A stretch of 33,969 nt of DNA. Source: Robiginitomaculum sp. (GTDB lineage Bacteria > Pseudomonadota > Alphaproteobacteria > Caulobacterales > Maricaulaceae). Positions within the stretch are counted from its first letter, which is position 1. Each line of letters opens with the position of its first letter. The stretch covers positions 67,666 to 101,634 of the forward strand of contig NVXG01000033.1 in NCBI GenBank assembly GCA_002733805.1, written 5' to 3'. Both the position numbers and the translations under genes were made by a program. Below, piece after piece: positions 16,951-25,438 of this stretch. The notes under the pieces are model-generated. The model ran no database searches. It was not told the origin of the DNA and saw only the letters and a program-made list of their open reading frames with translations.

Positions 16951-17190
16951 ATGGCAAAAAACACATCAATTATACTCGGCGATCACTTTGATACATTTAT
17001 CGGTGCGCAGATTGAAGATGGGAAATACGGCACTACCAGTGAAGTGGTCCGGGCCGGGTTACGGCTTTTGGAAGAACACGAATTGAAACTTCATGCCTTG
17101 CGCTCGGCGTTGATTGAAGGGGAGCAAAGCGGCGCACCAGCCAGTTTTGATTTTGAAAAATTTATATCCGACAAACGTGAAGGCAAGTAA
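16951..17190 (+). CDS. parD: ParD-family antitoxin
   Basis: 79 residues. The N-terminal half is a ribbon-helix-helix DNA-binding domain (NTSIILGDHFDTFIGAQI then GKYGTTSEVVRAGLRLLEE), with the SEVVRAGLRLLEE helix characteristic of ParD. The C-terminal tail (LHALRSALIEGEQSGAPASFDFEKFI) is the segment that wraps the toxin. It neutralises ParE and represses the operon. The toxin gene starts 2 nt after its stop. It sits beside the YaaA-like/GIY-YIG-like pair, so it may stabilise this island. Confidence 0.9.
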   Translation: MAKNTSIILGDHFDTFIGAQIEDGKYGTTSEVVRAGLRLLEEHELKLHALRSALIEGEQSGAPASFDFEKFISDKREGK

Positions 17191-17192
17191 GC

Positions 17193-17486
17193 GTGGCTGC
17201 TCCAATATTCTCTCCTGCTGCGCAAGCAGATATTGAAGATATTTATCACTACACACTTCAAAATTGGGGAATAGAACAGGCTGAGAAGTATATCCGTGCG
17301 TTGGGTGCCAGTTGTCATGACCTTGGATATGGCTCGAAGCGGGGGCTTGATGTCGGCAATATCCGCCCCGGATACAAAAAACTGAGTTGTGGTTCACACT
17401 TCATTTTCTTCAAAGTTACAGACACCGAGAAAACCGAAATTATTCGAATTTTGCATCAAAGTATGGATGTAGATCGGCACTTATAA
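17193..17486 (+). CDS. parE: ParE-family toxin
   Basis: 97 residues from a GTG two bases after the parD stop. FSPAAQADIEDIYHYTLQNWG followed by AEKYIRALGASCHDL is the N-terminal helical hairpin of the RelE/ParE fold. RPGYKKLSCGSHFIFFKV and IIRILHQSMDVDRHL are the beta-sheet and the conserved C-terminal H-x-x-MD end. ParE toxins poison DNA gyrase. Intact by length and motifs. A small inverted repeat (TGGCGA 17487-17492, TCGCCA 17501-17506) lies between it and the convergent GT4 gene but has no T-run. Confidence 0.9.
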   Translation: MAAPIFSPAAQADIEDIYHYTLQNWGIEQAEKYIRALGASCHDLGYGSKRGLDVGNIRPGYKKLSCGSHFIFFKVTDTEKTEIIRILHQSMDVDRHL

Positions 17487-17518
17487 TGGCGAAGTTCGCA
17501 TCGCCAGACTGAAACCCT

Positions 17519-18646
17519 TCACCGCCTCTTATTGCGGCGCAAGCGGCTCGGGATACGCAAGCGTACTTTGGAGCCAAACTTGCCGCCCAACCGGCGCAGT
17601 CGCTTCCAGAAGCGGCGACGCTCTGGCATGGGCGGGACTTCGAGGTTTTGCACAAATTCTTCGGCGCAGGATTTCCACGAATAGGTTTCGGCATAGGCCC
17701 GTACCTTCTTGCGATCCAGCTTCAGGCAGGCCAAGGCAGCTTTGCTCAAATCATCGTCAATGGCCCCGGCATTTGAGCCGGGGATGATGTCCTTGGGTCC
17801 GGGAACCTTGAACCCGGCTACCGGTGTGCCGCAGGCCATGCTTTCCAAAATGACCAGCCCGAACGTGTCGGTCAGTGACGGAAATAAAAACACGTCCGCA
17901 TCGGCAAAATAGCGGGCCAGGTCATCGCCAAATTTGGGTCCGGTAAACACAATATCTGGATATTTTTCACGAAGTGCATTTATGGCTGGCCCATCGCCAA
18001 CCACCACTTTGGTGCCGGGCAGGTCGGTCTCCAAAAAGGTCTCGATATTCTTTTCCGGAGCAACCCGGCCGACATTGACAAAAATCGGGCGGGCCAAGCC
18101 TTTGTACACACCTTCTTTCTCGTCGCGGATTTGCGGGCGAAACAATTCGGTATCAACCCCTCGCGCCCATGGGATGATGTTCTTGAAGCCCTTTTTGGCC
18201 AGATCGTCACGCATGGAAGGGGTGGCGACCATCATACAGCCGCCGGTATTGTGAAAGCGCCGCATGAACCAATATCCGGCAGCCAATGGAATAAACCAGA
18301 AGCGTTCTTTGACATATTCAGGGAATTTGGTGTGATATGAGGTCGAATAGGGCCATGCCCATTTCAGGCACAAACTACGGGCGGCCTGCCCCAGCGAGCC
18401 TTCGGTGGCAATGTGGATGCCGTCCGGCTCAAAGTCCCGAATTCGGCGCTCAATATCGCCCTTGGCCCCGATCGACATCTTAATCTCCGGATAGGTTGGC
18501 AACGGAAAAGACCGGTAGCCCAGACCGGGGTGGATCACTTCGACCTCATGGCCCATGGCCCGGCATTCATCTACCGTTTTGGTCAAGGTGCGAACCACCC
18601 CATTTACTTGGGGTTCCCAAGCGTCGGTCACCAACATTATTCGCAT
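17519..18646 (-). CDS. GT4-family glycosyltransferase (mannosyltransferase-like)
   Basis: 375 residues. The N-terminal Rossmann half starts RIMLVTDAWEPQVNGVVRTL, the usual opening of GT4 alpha-mannosyl/glycolipid transferases. The C-terminal half has VNVGRVAPEKNIE (190-202), VVGDGPA, and a D260-x7-E268 pair in TDTFGLVILESMACGTPVAG, a variant of the E-x7-E nucleotide-sugar site in which the first Glu is Asp. The last 40 residues are extremely rich in Arg and Lys, which fits binding to the anionic inner face of the membrane. It probably adds a sugar to a lipid such as diacylglycerol or a lipid-linked acceptor; donor and acceptor are unknown. Convergent with parE and divergent from putA, so likely monocistronic. 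Confidence 0.85.
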   Translation of the reverse strand: MRIMLVTDAWEPQVNGVVRTLTKTVDECRAMGHEVEVIHPGLGYRSFPLPTYPEIKMSIGAKGDIERRIRDFEPDGIHIATEGSLGQAARSLCLKWAWPYSTSYHTKFPEYVKERFWFIPLAAGYWFMRRFHNTGGCMMVATPSMRDDLAKKGFKNIIPWARGVDTELFRPQIRDEKEGVYKGLARPIFVNVGRVAPEKNIETFLETDLPGTKVVVGDGPAINALREKYPDIVFTGPKFGDDLARYFADADVFLFPSLTDTFGLVILESMACGTPVAGFKVPGPKDIIPGSNAGAIDDDLSKAALACLKLDRKKVRAYAETYSWKSCAEEFVQNLEVPPMPERRRFWKRLRRLGGKFGSKVRLRIPSRLRRNKRR

Positions 18647-18801
18647 TGTTTGCGGCCCTTATTGCAATACACCAGCCAGTCTTTTTACCTGAGCCATTTC
18701 CGTTTGGCGAGCCGGTTCAGACAAGGATTTACCAGTTGCACATTGTGGGTGTAAACGGATACAGACCTTCAAGTCACTAAAACCGGCAGGAGATGTTGAT
18801 T

Positions 18802-21800
18802 ATGAGTATTCGCATGGACTGGAATGGGCTGGATGCTGGCAAACACGGCGATGAAGCACAAATGCTGTCCCGGCTTTGCACCATGTCAGCATTGGACGCC
18901 GAAGCCAGCGAGCAAATTCGCAAACAGGCAATTGAGTTGGTGGTGTTGGCCCGCAAGCAACGGCGCGCCAAAGGAATGATGGAAAGTTTTTTGCAGGAGT
19001 TTGGCCTGTCCAACAAGGAAGGCTTGGCCCTGATGTGTCTGGCCGAGGCCTTGCTGCGGGTGCCAGACGGGCAAACAGCCGACGCACTGATTGCCGAGAA
19101 AATTGCTTCAGGGGATTGGTCGACCCATGCCGGGCAATCCGAATCGCTGGCGGTCAACGCTTCGACCTGGGGGTTGATGCTGACGGGTACGCTGATTGAT
19201 GCCGGGCGGCAGATCGAGCAAAATCCGGCTGGCTTCGTGAAGCGTCTGGCCTCGCGCATTGGCGAACCAGCCATTCGCTCCGCCATGTTGCAGGCTATGC
19301 GGATCATGGGCGAGCAATTCGTATTGGGCCGCGACATCAAGGACGCATTAAAACGAGGCAAAAAGTCAGCCAAGGGTGCGCTGAAACCCATTTTCTCATT
19401 TGATATGCTGGGCGAGGGGGCTTGTACGGCAGGCGATGCTACGCGCTATCACCAGCGATATGCCGCCGCGATCCACGATGTGGGCAAGGCGCGGGGGCAA
19501 GGCAATGTTCGCGAGGTTTCCGGCGTATCGGTCAAGCTGTCGGCCTTGCATCCCAGGTATGAAGCGGCGCAATGGCAACGGGTACATGATGAGCTGTACC
19601 CAAAAGTGCTGGAGCTGGCAGAATTGGCCAAGTCCTATGATATCGGGTTTTGTCTGGACGCCGAAGAGGTTGATCGACTGATATTGTCGCTTGGTTTGTT
19701 GGAGCGATTGGCGCTGGAGCCATCACTGGCCGGATGGGATGGATTGGGTCTGGCGGTGCAGGCCTACCAGAAACGCGCCTTGGGGGTGATCAGCCGCCTG
19801 CAAAAGCTGGCGGTACAGGCCAATCGACAGTTTATGGTGCGTCTGGTCAAAGGGGCGTATTGGGACACCGAGATCAAACATGCCCACGAAACTGGCACGG
19901 TTGATTTTCCCGTATGGACCACCAAACAGGCCACCGACCTTAACTTTCTGGCTTGTGCCCGGGCGCTACTGGTTGAACCCGATGCGATCTATGCCCAGTT
20001 TGCCACCCACAACGCGCACTCATTGGCTGCAGTACAGGCCATGGCCGAACAAGCCGGGGTCGAGATTGAGTTTCAACGGCTGCATGGCATGGGCGAGGCT
20101 CTATATACTGCTGCCGACCAAGCCTTTGGCCCGACCCGTTGCCGGATTTATGCGCCGGTCGGCAGTCATGAGGACCTATTGCCCTATCTGGTGCGGCGCT
20201 TGCTGGAAAACGGGGCAAATACCTCGTTTGTCCATTCCTTTTTAGATGAAGCGGTTCCAGCGACACAAGTGGCTGTCGATCCTTTTTGTGGCGCGCAAAA
20301 ACTGGTTCCGCATCCACGTATTCCAGTTCCGCCCAAATTATTCGGCTCGACCCGCCAAAACTCGGCCGGGATGGATTTATCGGTCAAGCGGGTCCGACAA
20401 ACATTGACCCGGGCCATTCGCGAACTGGATAGTGAGCTACCTTTGCCTGCCGGTCCGGTGATCATTGGGAAGAGCATAGAGGGCACAAGGCAGGAACGCA
20501 GCAGCCCGGCCGATCCGGCGATTGCGGTGGCTCAGGTGACGGACAGCACTAGTGCTGATGTTGAAACCGCATTTAGCGCAGCGCGGGCTGCGGCGAAACG
20601 ATGGAACCATAGAGGCGGAGCCGGGCGCGCCAGTCTGCTGCGGTCTTGCGGCGATGCTTTGGAGGCAAATGGTCCGCGCTTGATTGCCCTGATGGCGCGC
20701 GAGGCAGGCAAAATACTGGCCGATGGTCTCTCCGAACTGCGTGAAGCTGTGGATTTTTGCCGCTATTACGCCCAATCGGCCGAGGAAAATTTTGGGCCGC
20801 CCAAACGGCTGCCCGGTCCGGCCGGGGAAACCAATCATTTGGCCCTGCATGGTCGCGGGGTATTTGTCTGTATCAGTCCGTGGAATTTTCCACTGGCCAT
20901 CTTCACTGGGCAGATCATGGCGGCGTTGGCGGCGGGCAATCCGGTTCTGGCCAAACCAGCCGAACAAACGCCTTTGATTGCGGCCGAGGCGGTCAAGCTG
21001 TTCCATCAGGCTGGCATACCGGATGATGTGCTGCATTTACTGCCCGGTCCCGGATCGACCATCGGCGCGCAATTGGTAGCCCATGAAAGCCATGATGGCG
21101 TGGTGTTTACCGGCGGTACGGATACGGCACGTCTGATTAATTGTGCCTTGGCCGAGCGAGACGGGCCGATTGTGCCATTGATCGCCGAAACCGGCGGATT
21201 AAACACCATGGTGGTCGATACCAGCGCCCTGCGCGAACAAGTGATCGTCGACGTGATTGGTTCGGCCTTCGGTGCTGCCGGTCAAAGATGCAGCGCCTTG
21301 CGGGTGTTACTCTTGCCCATTGAGACCGCCGATGCACTGATTGAGGGGCTACACGGCGCCATGGATCAATTGCACATTGGAGACCCAGCGCAATTTGAAA
21401 CGGATATTGGCCCGGTGATTGATCTGGTGGCTCGCCAACAACTGATGGATCATTTGAAGAAACCAGAACTGGCTGAGGCAAAAACCAAACAGCTCTCAGT
21501 TGACAGGGAACTTGGTTGTTTTTTCGGACCGGCATTGGTGGAAATATCGTCGCTCGGACCCATCCAGCGCGAAGTATTTGGTCCGGTGCTGCATGTGTTG
21601 CGCTATAAGGCGCAAGAGCTTCCTGATCTGTTGCAGGAGCTTGCGCTACGCAAATATGGCCTGACCTTGGGCGTACATTCGCGCATTTCCAGTTTTGCAG
21701 AACGGGTCCGCGAAGCCTTGCCGGTTGGAAATTTTTATGTGAATCGCTCGATGATCGGTGCGGTGGTTGGTGTGCAACCGTTTGGTGGTCTGGGACTTTC

Positions 21801-21918
21801 CGGTACCGGACCCAAGGCTGGCGGGCCGCATTATCTGTTCCGGTTCGCCACCGAGCAGGTGGTTAGTATTAACATCGCAGCCCAAGGGGGCGACCCTGAA
21901 TTACTCAATCTTGATTAA
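18802..21918 (+). CDS. putA: bifunctional proline dehydrogenase / glutamate-semialdehyde dehydrogenase PutA
   Basis: 1038 residues. An ATG 9 bases earlier is also possible, but AGGAG abuts it, while the start used here sits 9 nt from the same site. It oxidises proline to glutamate. The FAD-binding proline dehydrogenase barrel covers about 150-520, with VSVKLSALHPRYE, RLVKGAYWDTEIKHA and APVGSHEDLLPYLVRRLLENG. The aldehyde dehydrogenase half covers about 560-1020, with SPWNFPLAIFTGQ, catalytic E796 in IAETGGLN, catalytic C830 in GQRCSALRV, and PFGGLGLSGTGPKAGG. There is no N-terminal ribbon-helix-helix, so this is the short, non-autoregulatory form. It is divergent from the GT4 gene; the 155 bp between them holds nothing else I can name. 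Confidence 0.96.
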   Translation: MSIRMDWNGLDAGKHGDEAQMLSRLCTMSALDAEASEQIRKQAIELVVLARKQRRAKGMMESFLQEFGLSNKEGLALMCLAEALLRVPDGQTADALIAEKIASGDWSTHAGQSESLAVNASTWGLMLTGTLIDAGRQIEQNPAGFVKRLASRIGEPAIRSAMLQAMRIMGEQFVLGRDIKDALKRGKKSAKGALKPIFSFDMLGEGACTAGDATRYHQRYAAAIHDVGKARGQGNVREVSGVSVKLSALHPRYEAAQWQRVHDELYPKVLELAELAKSYDIGFCLDAEEVDRLILSLGLLERLALEPSLAGWDGLGLAVQAYQKRALGVISRLQKLAVQANRQFMVRLVKGAYWDTEIKHAHETGTVDFPVWTTKQATDLNFLACARALLVEPDAIYAQFATHNAHSLAAVQAMAEQAGVEIEFQRLHGMGEALYTAADQAFGPTRCRIYAPVGSHEDLLPYLVRRLLENGANTSFVHSFLDEAVPATQVAVDPFCGAQKLVPHPRIPVPPKLFGSTRQNSAGMDLSVKRVRQTLTRAIRELDSELPLPAGPVIIGKSIEGTRQERSSPADPAIAVAQVTDSTSADVETAFSAARAAAKRWNHRGGAGRASLLRSCGDALEANGPRLIALMAREAGKILADGLSELREAVDFCRYYAQSAEENFGPPKRLPGPAGETNHLALHGRGVFVCISPWNFPLAIFTGQIMAALAAGNPVLAKPAEQTPLIAAEAVKLFHQAGIPDDVLHLLPGPGSTIGAQLVAHESHDGVVFTGGTDTARLINCALAERDGPIVPLIAETGGLNTMVVDTSALREQVIVDVIGSAFGAAGQRCSALRVLLLPIETADALIEGLHGAMDQLHIGDPAQFETDIGPVIDLVARQQLMDHLKKPELAEAKTKQLSVDRELGCFFGPALVEISSLGPIQREVFGPVLHVLRYKAQELPDLLQELALRKYGLTLGVHSRISSFAERVREALPVGNFYVNRSMIGAVVGVQPFGGLGLSGTGPKAGGPHYLFRFATEQVVSINIAAQGGDPELLNLD

Positions 21919-22127
21919 GGAAAATGAACCTAAAATCAAAACTGGATGATGTATTTTTGGCAAGGCCTTGCTTCCAATAGGTTTTCCGATTGTCCGGCCC
22001 ATTTTTGCGATTCAACCGGTGTGTATTGCGATAAGTAGGGGGTTACAAAACCAGCATAAGTCCTAAAAAATGCTTGCACGATTTCAGCGTGTTAACGACT
22101 TGTTCACAAAAAACTCAATTTTCTTTG

Positions 22128-22143
22128 CCCCTACATATTGACC
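22128..22143. promoter_or_regulatory. NrdR box 1 (partial) upstream of nrdA
   Basis: The core CTACATATTG fits the CwATATwG-type centre of the NrdR consensus with one mismatch, while the outer bases diverge. It lies exactly 16 bp before the perfect second box, the spacing expected for paired NrdR sites. The rest of 21919-22127 shows no gene; it holds one GATTC site and a GCAAGGCCTTGC palindrome after putA. Confidence 0.65.
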
Positions 22144-22159
22144 CATATGGCGAACCCAA

Positions 22160-22175
22160 ACACTATATGTAGTGT
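22160..22175. promoter_or_regulatory. NrdR box 2 upstream of nrdA
   Basis: ACACTATATGTAGTGT matches the 16-bp NrdR consensus almost perfectly and is a near-perfect palindrome. NrdR with dATP/ATP bound represses ribonucleotide reductase genes through tandem boxes. A TTGACC at 22139-22144 suggests that the boxes cover the promoter. The 120-nt leader after it ends in a G-rich ribosome site. Confidence 0.88.
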
Positions 22176-22295
22176 CTGAGGCGAAAACTTCGGCATTTCA
22201 AAGGATCAAGACGAGAAACAGTGTGTAAGTGTATTACTCGCGCGCTACGGGTTTATGACGCTAATTTTGGGAATTTTTCCGGGGGGGATCAAAGA

Positions 22296-24197
22296 ATGTT
22301 GGGTACCGATACCAGTTCAGCAGCGACCAAAAAAACTAACGAATCAGGGCAAACCATCCGCTCTGCCAAGATGGATCGATCCGTTTCGATTTCCGGCAAA
22401 AAACCGGATCTGGCGCTGGTTTCTCGTATCAAAATGGACCGTTCCCGTGATGAATACCTAACCGATTTTGGCAAATCCACGCTAAAGGACCGTTATTTAC
22501 TGCCCGGCGAAAAATATCAGGATATGTTTGCCCGGGTAGCCAATGCCTATGCCGATGATCCAGAACATGCCCAGCGGCTTTATGATTACATGTCGCGCCT
22601 GTGGTTCATGCCGGCTACACCGATCTTGTCAAATGGTGGGGCCAAGCGCGGCTTGCCGATTTCCTGTTTTTTGAACTCGGTATCCGATTCGCTGGACGGA
22701 ATTGTCGCGACTTGGAATGAAAATGTCTGGTTGGCCTCTAATGGCGGCGGCATCGGAACTTATTGGGGGCGGGTGCGCTCCATTGGCGAGAAAGTGGGTC
22801 AAAAAGGCGAGACCGCCGGCATTATCCCGTTTGTCCGGGTCATGGATTCGCTCACCTTAGCCATTTCGCAAGGTTCCTTGCGCCGGGGTTCGGCGGCGGT
22901 TTATCTGGATATCCATCATCCGGAAATTGAAGAGTTCTTGGAAATTCGCAAACCATCCGGTGATTTTAACCGCAAAAGCCTGAATCTGCATCATGGCATC
23001 AATATCTGCGATGAATTTATGCAAGCTGTGCAAGCGGGCGAGTCATTTTCCTTACGCAGCCCGAAAACCAACGAAGCTTTGCGCCAAGTAGATGCGCGCG
23101 CTTTGTGGCAGAAAATTCTGGAGTTGCGGATTCAGACCGGTGAGCCGTACATTATCTTTTCGGATACCGTAAACAGAGCCATGCCGCGCCATCAGCGCGA
23201 TCTGGGTCTATCGGTCAAGCAATCCAATTTGTGCGCCGAGATCATGTTGCACACTGGCCCGGACCATCTGGGCAAGGAACGCACCGCAGTGTGCTGCCTG
23301 TCCTCCTTGAATGCTGAGAAATTCCTAGAATGGCGCGGCGATAAGCGCTTTATCGAAGATATATACCGCTTTTTGGACAATGTACTGGAAAGCTTCATTC
23401 AAGGCGCGCCGAGTGAAATGGACCGTGCCAAATATGCGGCTGAACGCGAACGCTCTGTCGGGCTGGGTCTGATGGGATTTCATACCTTTTTGCAACAGCA
23501 AAATGTGGCATTTGAATCGGCACCAGCCAAATCGTGGAATTTGCAAATCTTCAAACATATCCGCCGGGCAGCCGATGCGGCTTCGCATTTGCTAGCCGAG
23601 GAAAGAGGGGCTTGCCCCGATGCCAAGGACGCGGGCCTGATGGCGCGCTTTTCACACAAGATGGCTGTGGCCCCGACGGCTTCGATCTCGATCATTTGTG
23701 GCGGCACATCTGCCGGCATTGAGCCAATTCCAGCCAATATCTATACCCATAAAACCCTGTCTGGATCGTTCACCGTCAAGAATCCGGTTCTGGTCAAACT
23801 GTTTGAAGCCAAAGGGGTCAATACGGCCCATATCTGGACCTCAATTATCGAGCATGAAGGCTCGGTACAGCATCTGGATGAACTAAGTCAGGATGAAAAA
23901 GATTTGTTCAAGACCGCGTTTGAACTGGATCAACGCTGGGTAATTGAACATGCGGCTGACCGGGCCAAACTGGTCTGTCAATCGCAATCGGTAAATCTGT
24001 TTTTACCGGGTGATGTCAGCAAATGGGACTTGCACATGCTGCACTGGAAAGCTTGGGAATCCGGGGTGAAATCCCTGTATTACTGTCGTTCCAAATCGGT
24101 GCAGCGGGCTGGTTTTGCCAATGGTAACAAAAAAGAAATCGAGAAGCCGGAATTAATTGCCCCGACTGATTACGAGGAATGTCTGGCTTGCCAATAG
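22296..24197 (+). CDS. nrdA: class Ia ribonucleotide reductase large subunit, no ATP cone
   Basis: 633 residues from the ATG at 22296, with a GGGGGGGA run 7-8 nt upstream; the longer frame upstream has no ribosome site. It reduces ribonucleoside diphosphates together with NrdB. Key residues are present: redox C124 (ISCFLN) and C333 (AVCCLSSLN), the thiyl-radical C313 with N311 and E315 (SNLCAEI), the radical-transfer pair Y595/Y596 (SLYYCRS), and the C-terminal shuttle pair C629/C632 (ECLACQ). PATPILSNGG and LASNGGGIGTYWGRVRS are family motifs. The N-terminus goes directly from a polar tail to the catalytic domain, so the usual ATP-cone for dATP shut-off is absent. Control is probably by NrdR. 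The partner nrdB is about 3.8 kb downstream. Confidence 0.95.
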   Translation: MLGTDTSSAATKKTNESGQTIRSAKMDRSVSISGKKPDLALVSRIKMDRSRDEYLTDFGKSTLKDRYLLPGEKYQDMFARVANAYADDPEHAQRLYDYMSRLWFMPATPILSNGGAKRGLPISCFLNSVSDSLDGIVATWNENVWLASNGGGIGTYWGRVRSIGEKVGQKGETAGIIPFVRVMDSLTLAISQGSLRRGSAAVYLDIHHPEIEEFLEIRKPSGDFNRKSLNLHHGINICDEFMQAVQAGESFSLRSPKTNEALRQVDARALWQKILELRIQTGEPYIIFSDTVNRAMPRHQRDLGLSVKQSNLCAEIMLHTGPDHLGKERTAVCCLSSLNAEKFLEWRGDKRFIEDIYRFLDNVLESFIQGAPSEMDRAKYAAERERSVGLGLMGFHTFLQQQNVAFESAPAKSWNLQIFKHIRRAADAASHLLAEERGACPDAKDAGLMARFSHKMAVAPTASISIICGGTSAGIEPIPANIYTHKTLSGSFTVKNPVLVKLFEAKGVNTAHIWTSIIEHEGSVQHLDELSQDEKDLFKTAFELDQRWVIEHAADRAKLVCQSQSVNLFLPGDVSKWDLHMLHWKAWESGVKSLYYCRSKSVQRAGFANGNKKEIEKPELIAPTDYEECLACQ

Positions 24198-24203
24198 ATT
24201 TGG

Positions 24204-24282
24204 GCTGAATTCTTGAATTTTATAAATACTGCAACATATTGAAATTATTATATAAAAAATGCTGATAGCTTGAATTCAGCAT
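24204..24282. repeat. nested inverted repeats in the AT-rich gap after nrdA
   Basis: GCTGAATTC (24204-24212) is the exact inverse complement of GAATTCAGC (24272-24280), and inside lies a local hairpin ATGCTGA (24259-24265) / TCAGCAT (24276-24282). Read on the minus strand, the local hairpin is followed by a T-run, as in a terminator, but no minus-strand gene enters here. On the plus strand, no T-run follows. It could still fold at the nrdA mRNA 3' end. Confidence 0.35.
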
Positions 24283-24325
24283 AAATAGTGGTAATTTGTT
24301 AAATGTTCCGTGCCAGTTTCGCACC

Positions 24326-25258
24326 ATGGAATTGCATGCGCGCACAAGCAGATCGACTAGGGTGAAACTGACCCGGGCCATTGCTTTGGCTGGATTGATT
24401 TCTTTGAGCGCCTGCTCACTCAATTGGCAGCGGGCTGCTGCGAGTGACGAAATTCTTGAACCATCCCCCAACGGAAACAACCTCGGACTGCGAACTATTA
24501 CCAAGTATGCAGTCCAGCAAAGCCTACCTCTGCCCAATCATACCTCTATACCGGGTTCAACGCCGGGGAGCCTGACATTGATGCCCTCACCCGGGTCCAC
24601 ACTCGGCCCCGACCCGGCGCAGGAATACAGTCCGTATAATCTGGGTCAGTTACAGGTTCAACCGGCCAGTAGCTTGCCGACTGCGCCATTGCGCGCGGTG
24701 GATAATGGCTGGACCGTAAAATTGTACGATCCGCAATTGCGGCTGGATGGGCAAAATACTGATGCGGCACAACTGGCCCGCCTGAACACCTATCTGGGGC
24801 AACAGCGCTTTGGGCAGGAACAAGGTCTGGCCATCGACTATCAGCACAATTTCGTGGCTGTTTCGGCACTGGGCAGTCTGGATGTTGGCATTACACCGCG
24901 TGCTTCCCTGGCCATTGGGCCAGAGGGGAGCGCCACGCGGCTAGGGGCCTTGGTGTCGATTGGTCAAAATTTACATGAACCCAGAAACTCGCAAAGCAAT
25001 TGGTATATTTTTGCTGGTGGCGGTGCCGAGGCGCTGACCTATGAGCCGGGCGGTAATGGCTCGTTTGGCGATGGTTTGCGGCTGGAAGAAAAAGTGCTGG
25101 TCGGCGATGCTCAGGCCGGAATTGCAGTGCGGGTTGGCCGAGCTAATTTGTCCTTGGCCTATGTGCGCCGAGAAACCGATGCCTATTCGCGGGTGAGCCA
25201 GCTCAACTCCGAAGATGTTGAAAACTATGCGGCCCTGACCTTTACCCTCGGGCGGTAA
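24326..25258 (+). CDS. putative outer-membrane-barrel lipoprotein of unknown function (weakly LpxR-like)
   Basis: 310 residues from the ATG at 24326; a GTG at 24362 would also give a neat lipoprotein signal, and neither has a clear Shine-Dalgarno. The hydrophobic core ends in ISLSAC, a good lipobox. Residues about 45-120 are a Pro/Ser/Gly-rich linker with little structure. The C-terminal half alternates polar and hydrophobic residues like beta-strands, with NWYIFAGGGAEALTYEPGG, LSLAYVRRETDAY and a final ALTFTLGR strand. That part recalls the DUF2219/LpxR lipid A deacylase group, but I cannot place the catalytic residues, so no enzyme activity is claimed. Alone on its strand stretch, between nrdA and the ankyrin gene. 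Confidence 0.6.
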   Translation: MELHARTSRSTRVKLTRAIALAGLISLSACSLNWQRAAASDEILEPSPNGNNLGLRTITKYAVQQSLPLPNHTSIPGSTPGSLTLMPSPGSTLGPDPAQEYSPYNLGQLQVQPASSLPTAPLRAVDNGWTVKLYDPQLRLDGQNTDAAQLARLNTYLGQQRFGQEQGLAIDYQHNFVAVSALGSLDVGITPRASLAIGPEGSATRLGALVSIGQNLHEPRNSQSNWYIFAGGGAEALTYEPGGNGSFGDGLRLEEKVLVGDAQAGIAVRVGRANLSLAYVRRETDAYSRVSQLNSEDVENYAALTFTLGR

Positions 25259-25273
25259 GGCAACACTCTGATT

Positions 25274-25290
25274 TTAGCGGTACCCGCTAA
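25274..25290. repeat. short inverted repeat after the lipoprotein gene
   Basis: TTAGCGG-TAC-CCGCTAA is a perfect 7-bp dyad 15 bp after the stop codon. No T-run follows on either strand, so it is a weak terminator at best. A second palindrome, ACCATGCATGGT (25358-25369), lies in the same gap upstream of the ankyrin gene. Confidence 0.35.
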
Positions 25291-25438
25291 CTCAAACCCC
25301 AACAAAAACCATAATATGGTAGAATTTTCGTCAGCACCAGTTTCAACTGCTTGGTCGACCATGCATGGTGACCCAACAGAATTTTGCGCGGTGTTTTGCC
25401 GGTTCGAGTTTGTGTGACAGTACTCTTGGAGAAAAAAT

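Noticed and set aside
17487..17506. Terminator between parE and the GT4 gene
   Set aside because: The 6-bp inverted repeat has no T-run on the plus strand and only a weak TTAT on the minus strand.
20437..21036. 199-codon minus-strand reading frame opposite putA
   Set aside because: Antisense to the aldehyde dehydrogenase part of putA; composition is of a shadow frame.
21958..21976. GCAAGGCCTTGC palindrome after putA as a terminator
   Set aside because: The arms are adjacent with no loop and no T-run follows, so it cannot form a normal terminator hairpin.
22281..22287. Run of seven G before nrdA as a sequencing error or frameshift
   Set aside because: It lies outside the coding sequence at the right distance for a ribosome site, and a similar G-run precedes the TonB receptor, so it needs no error to explain it.
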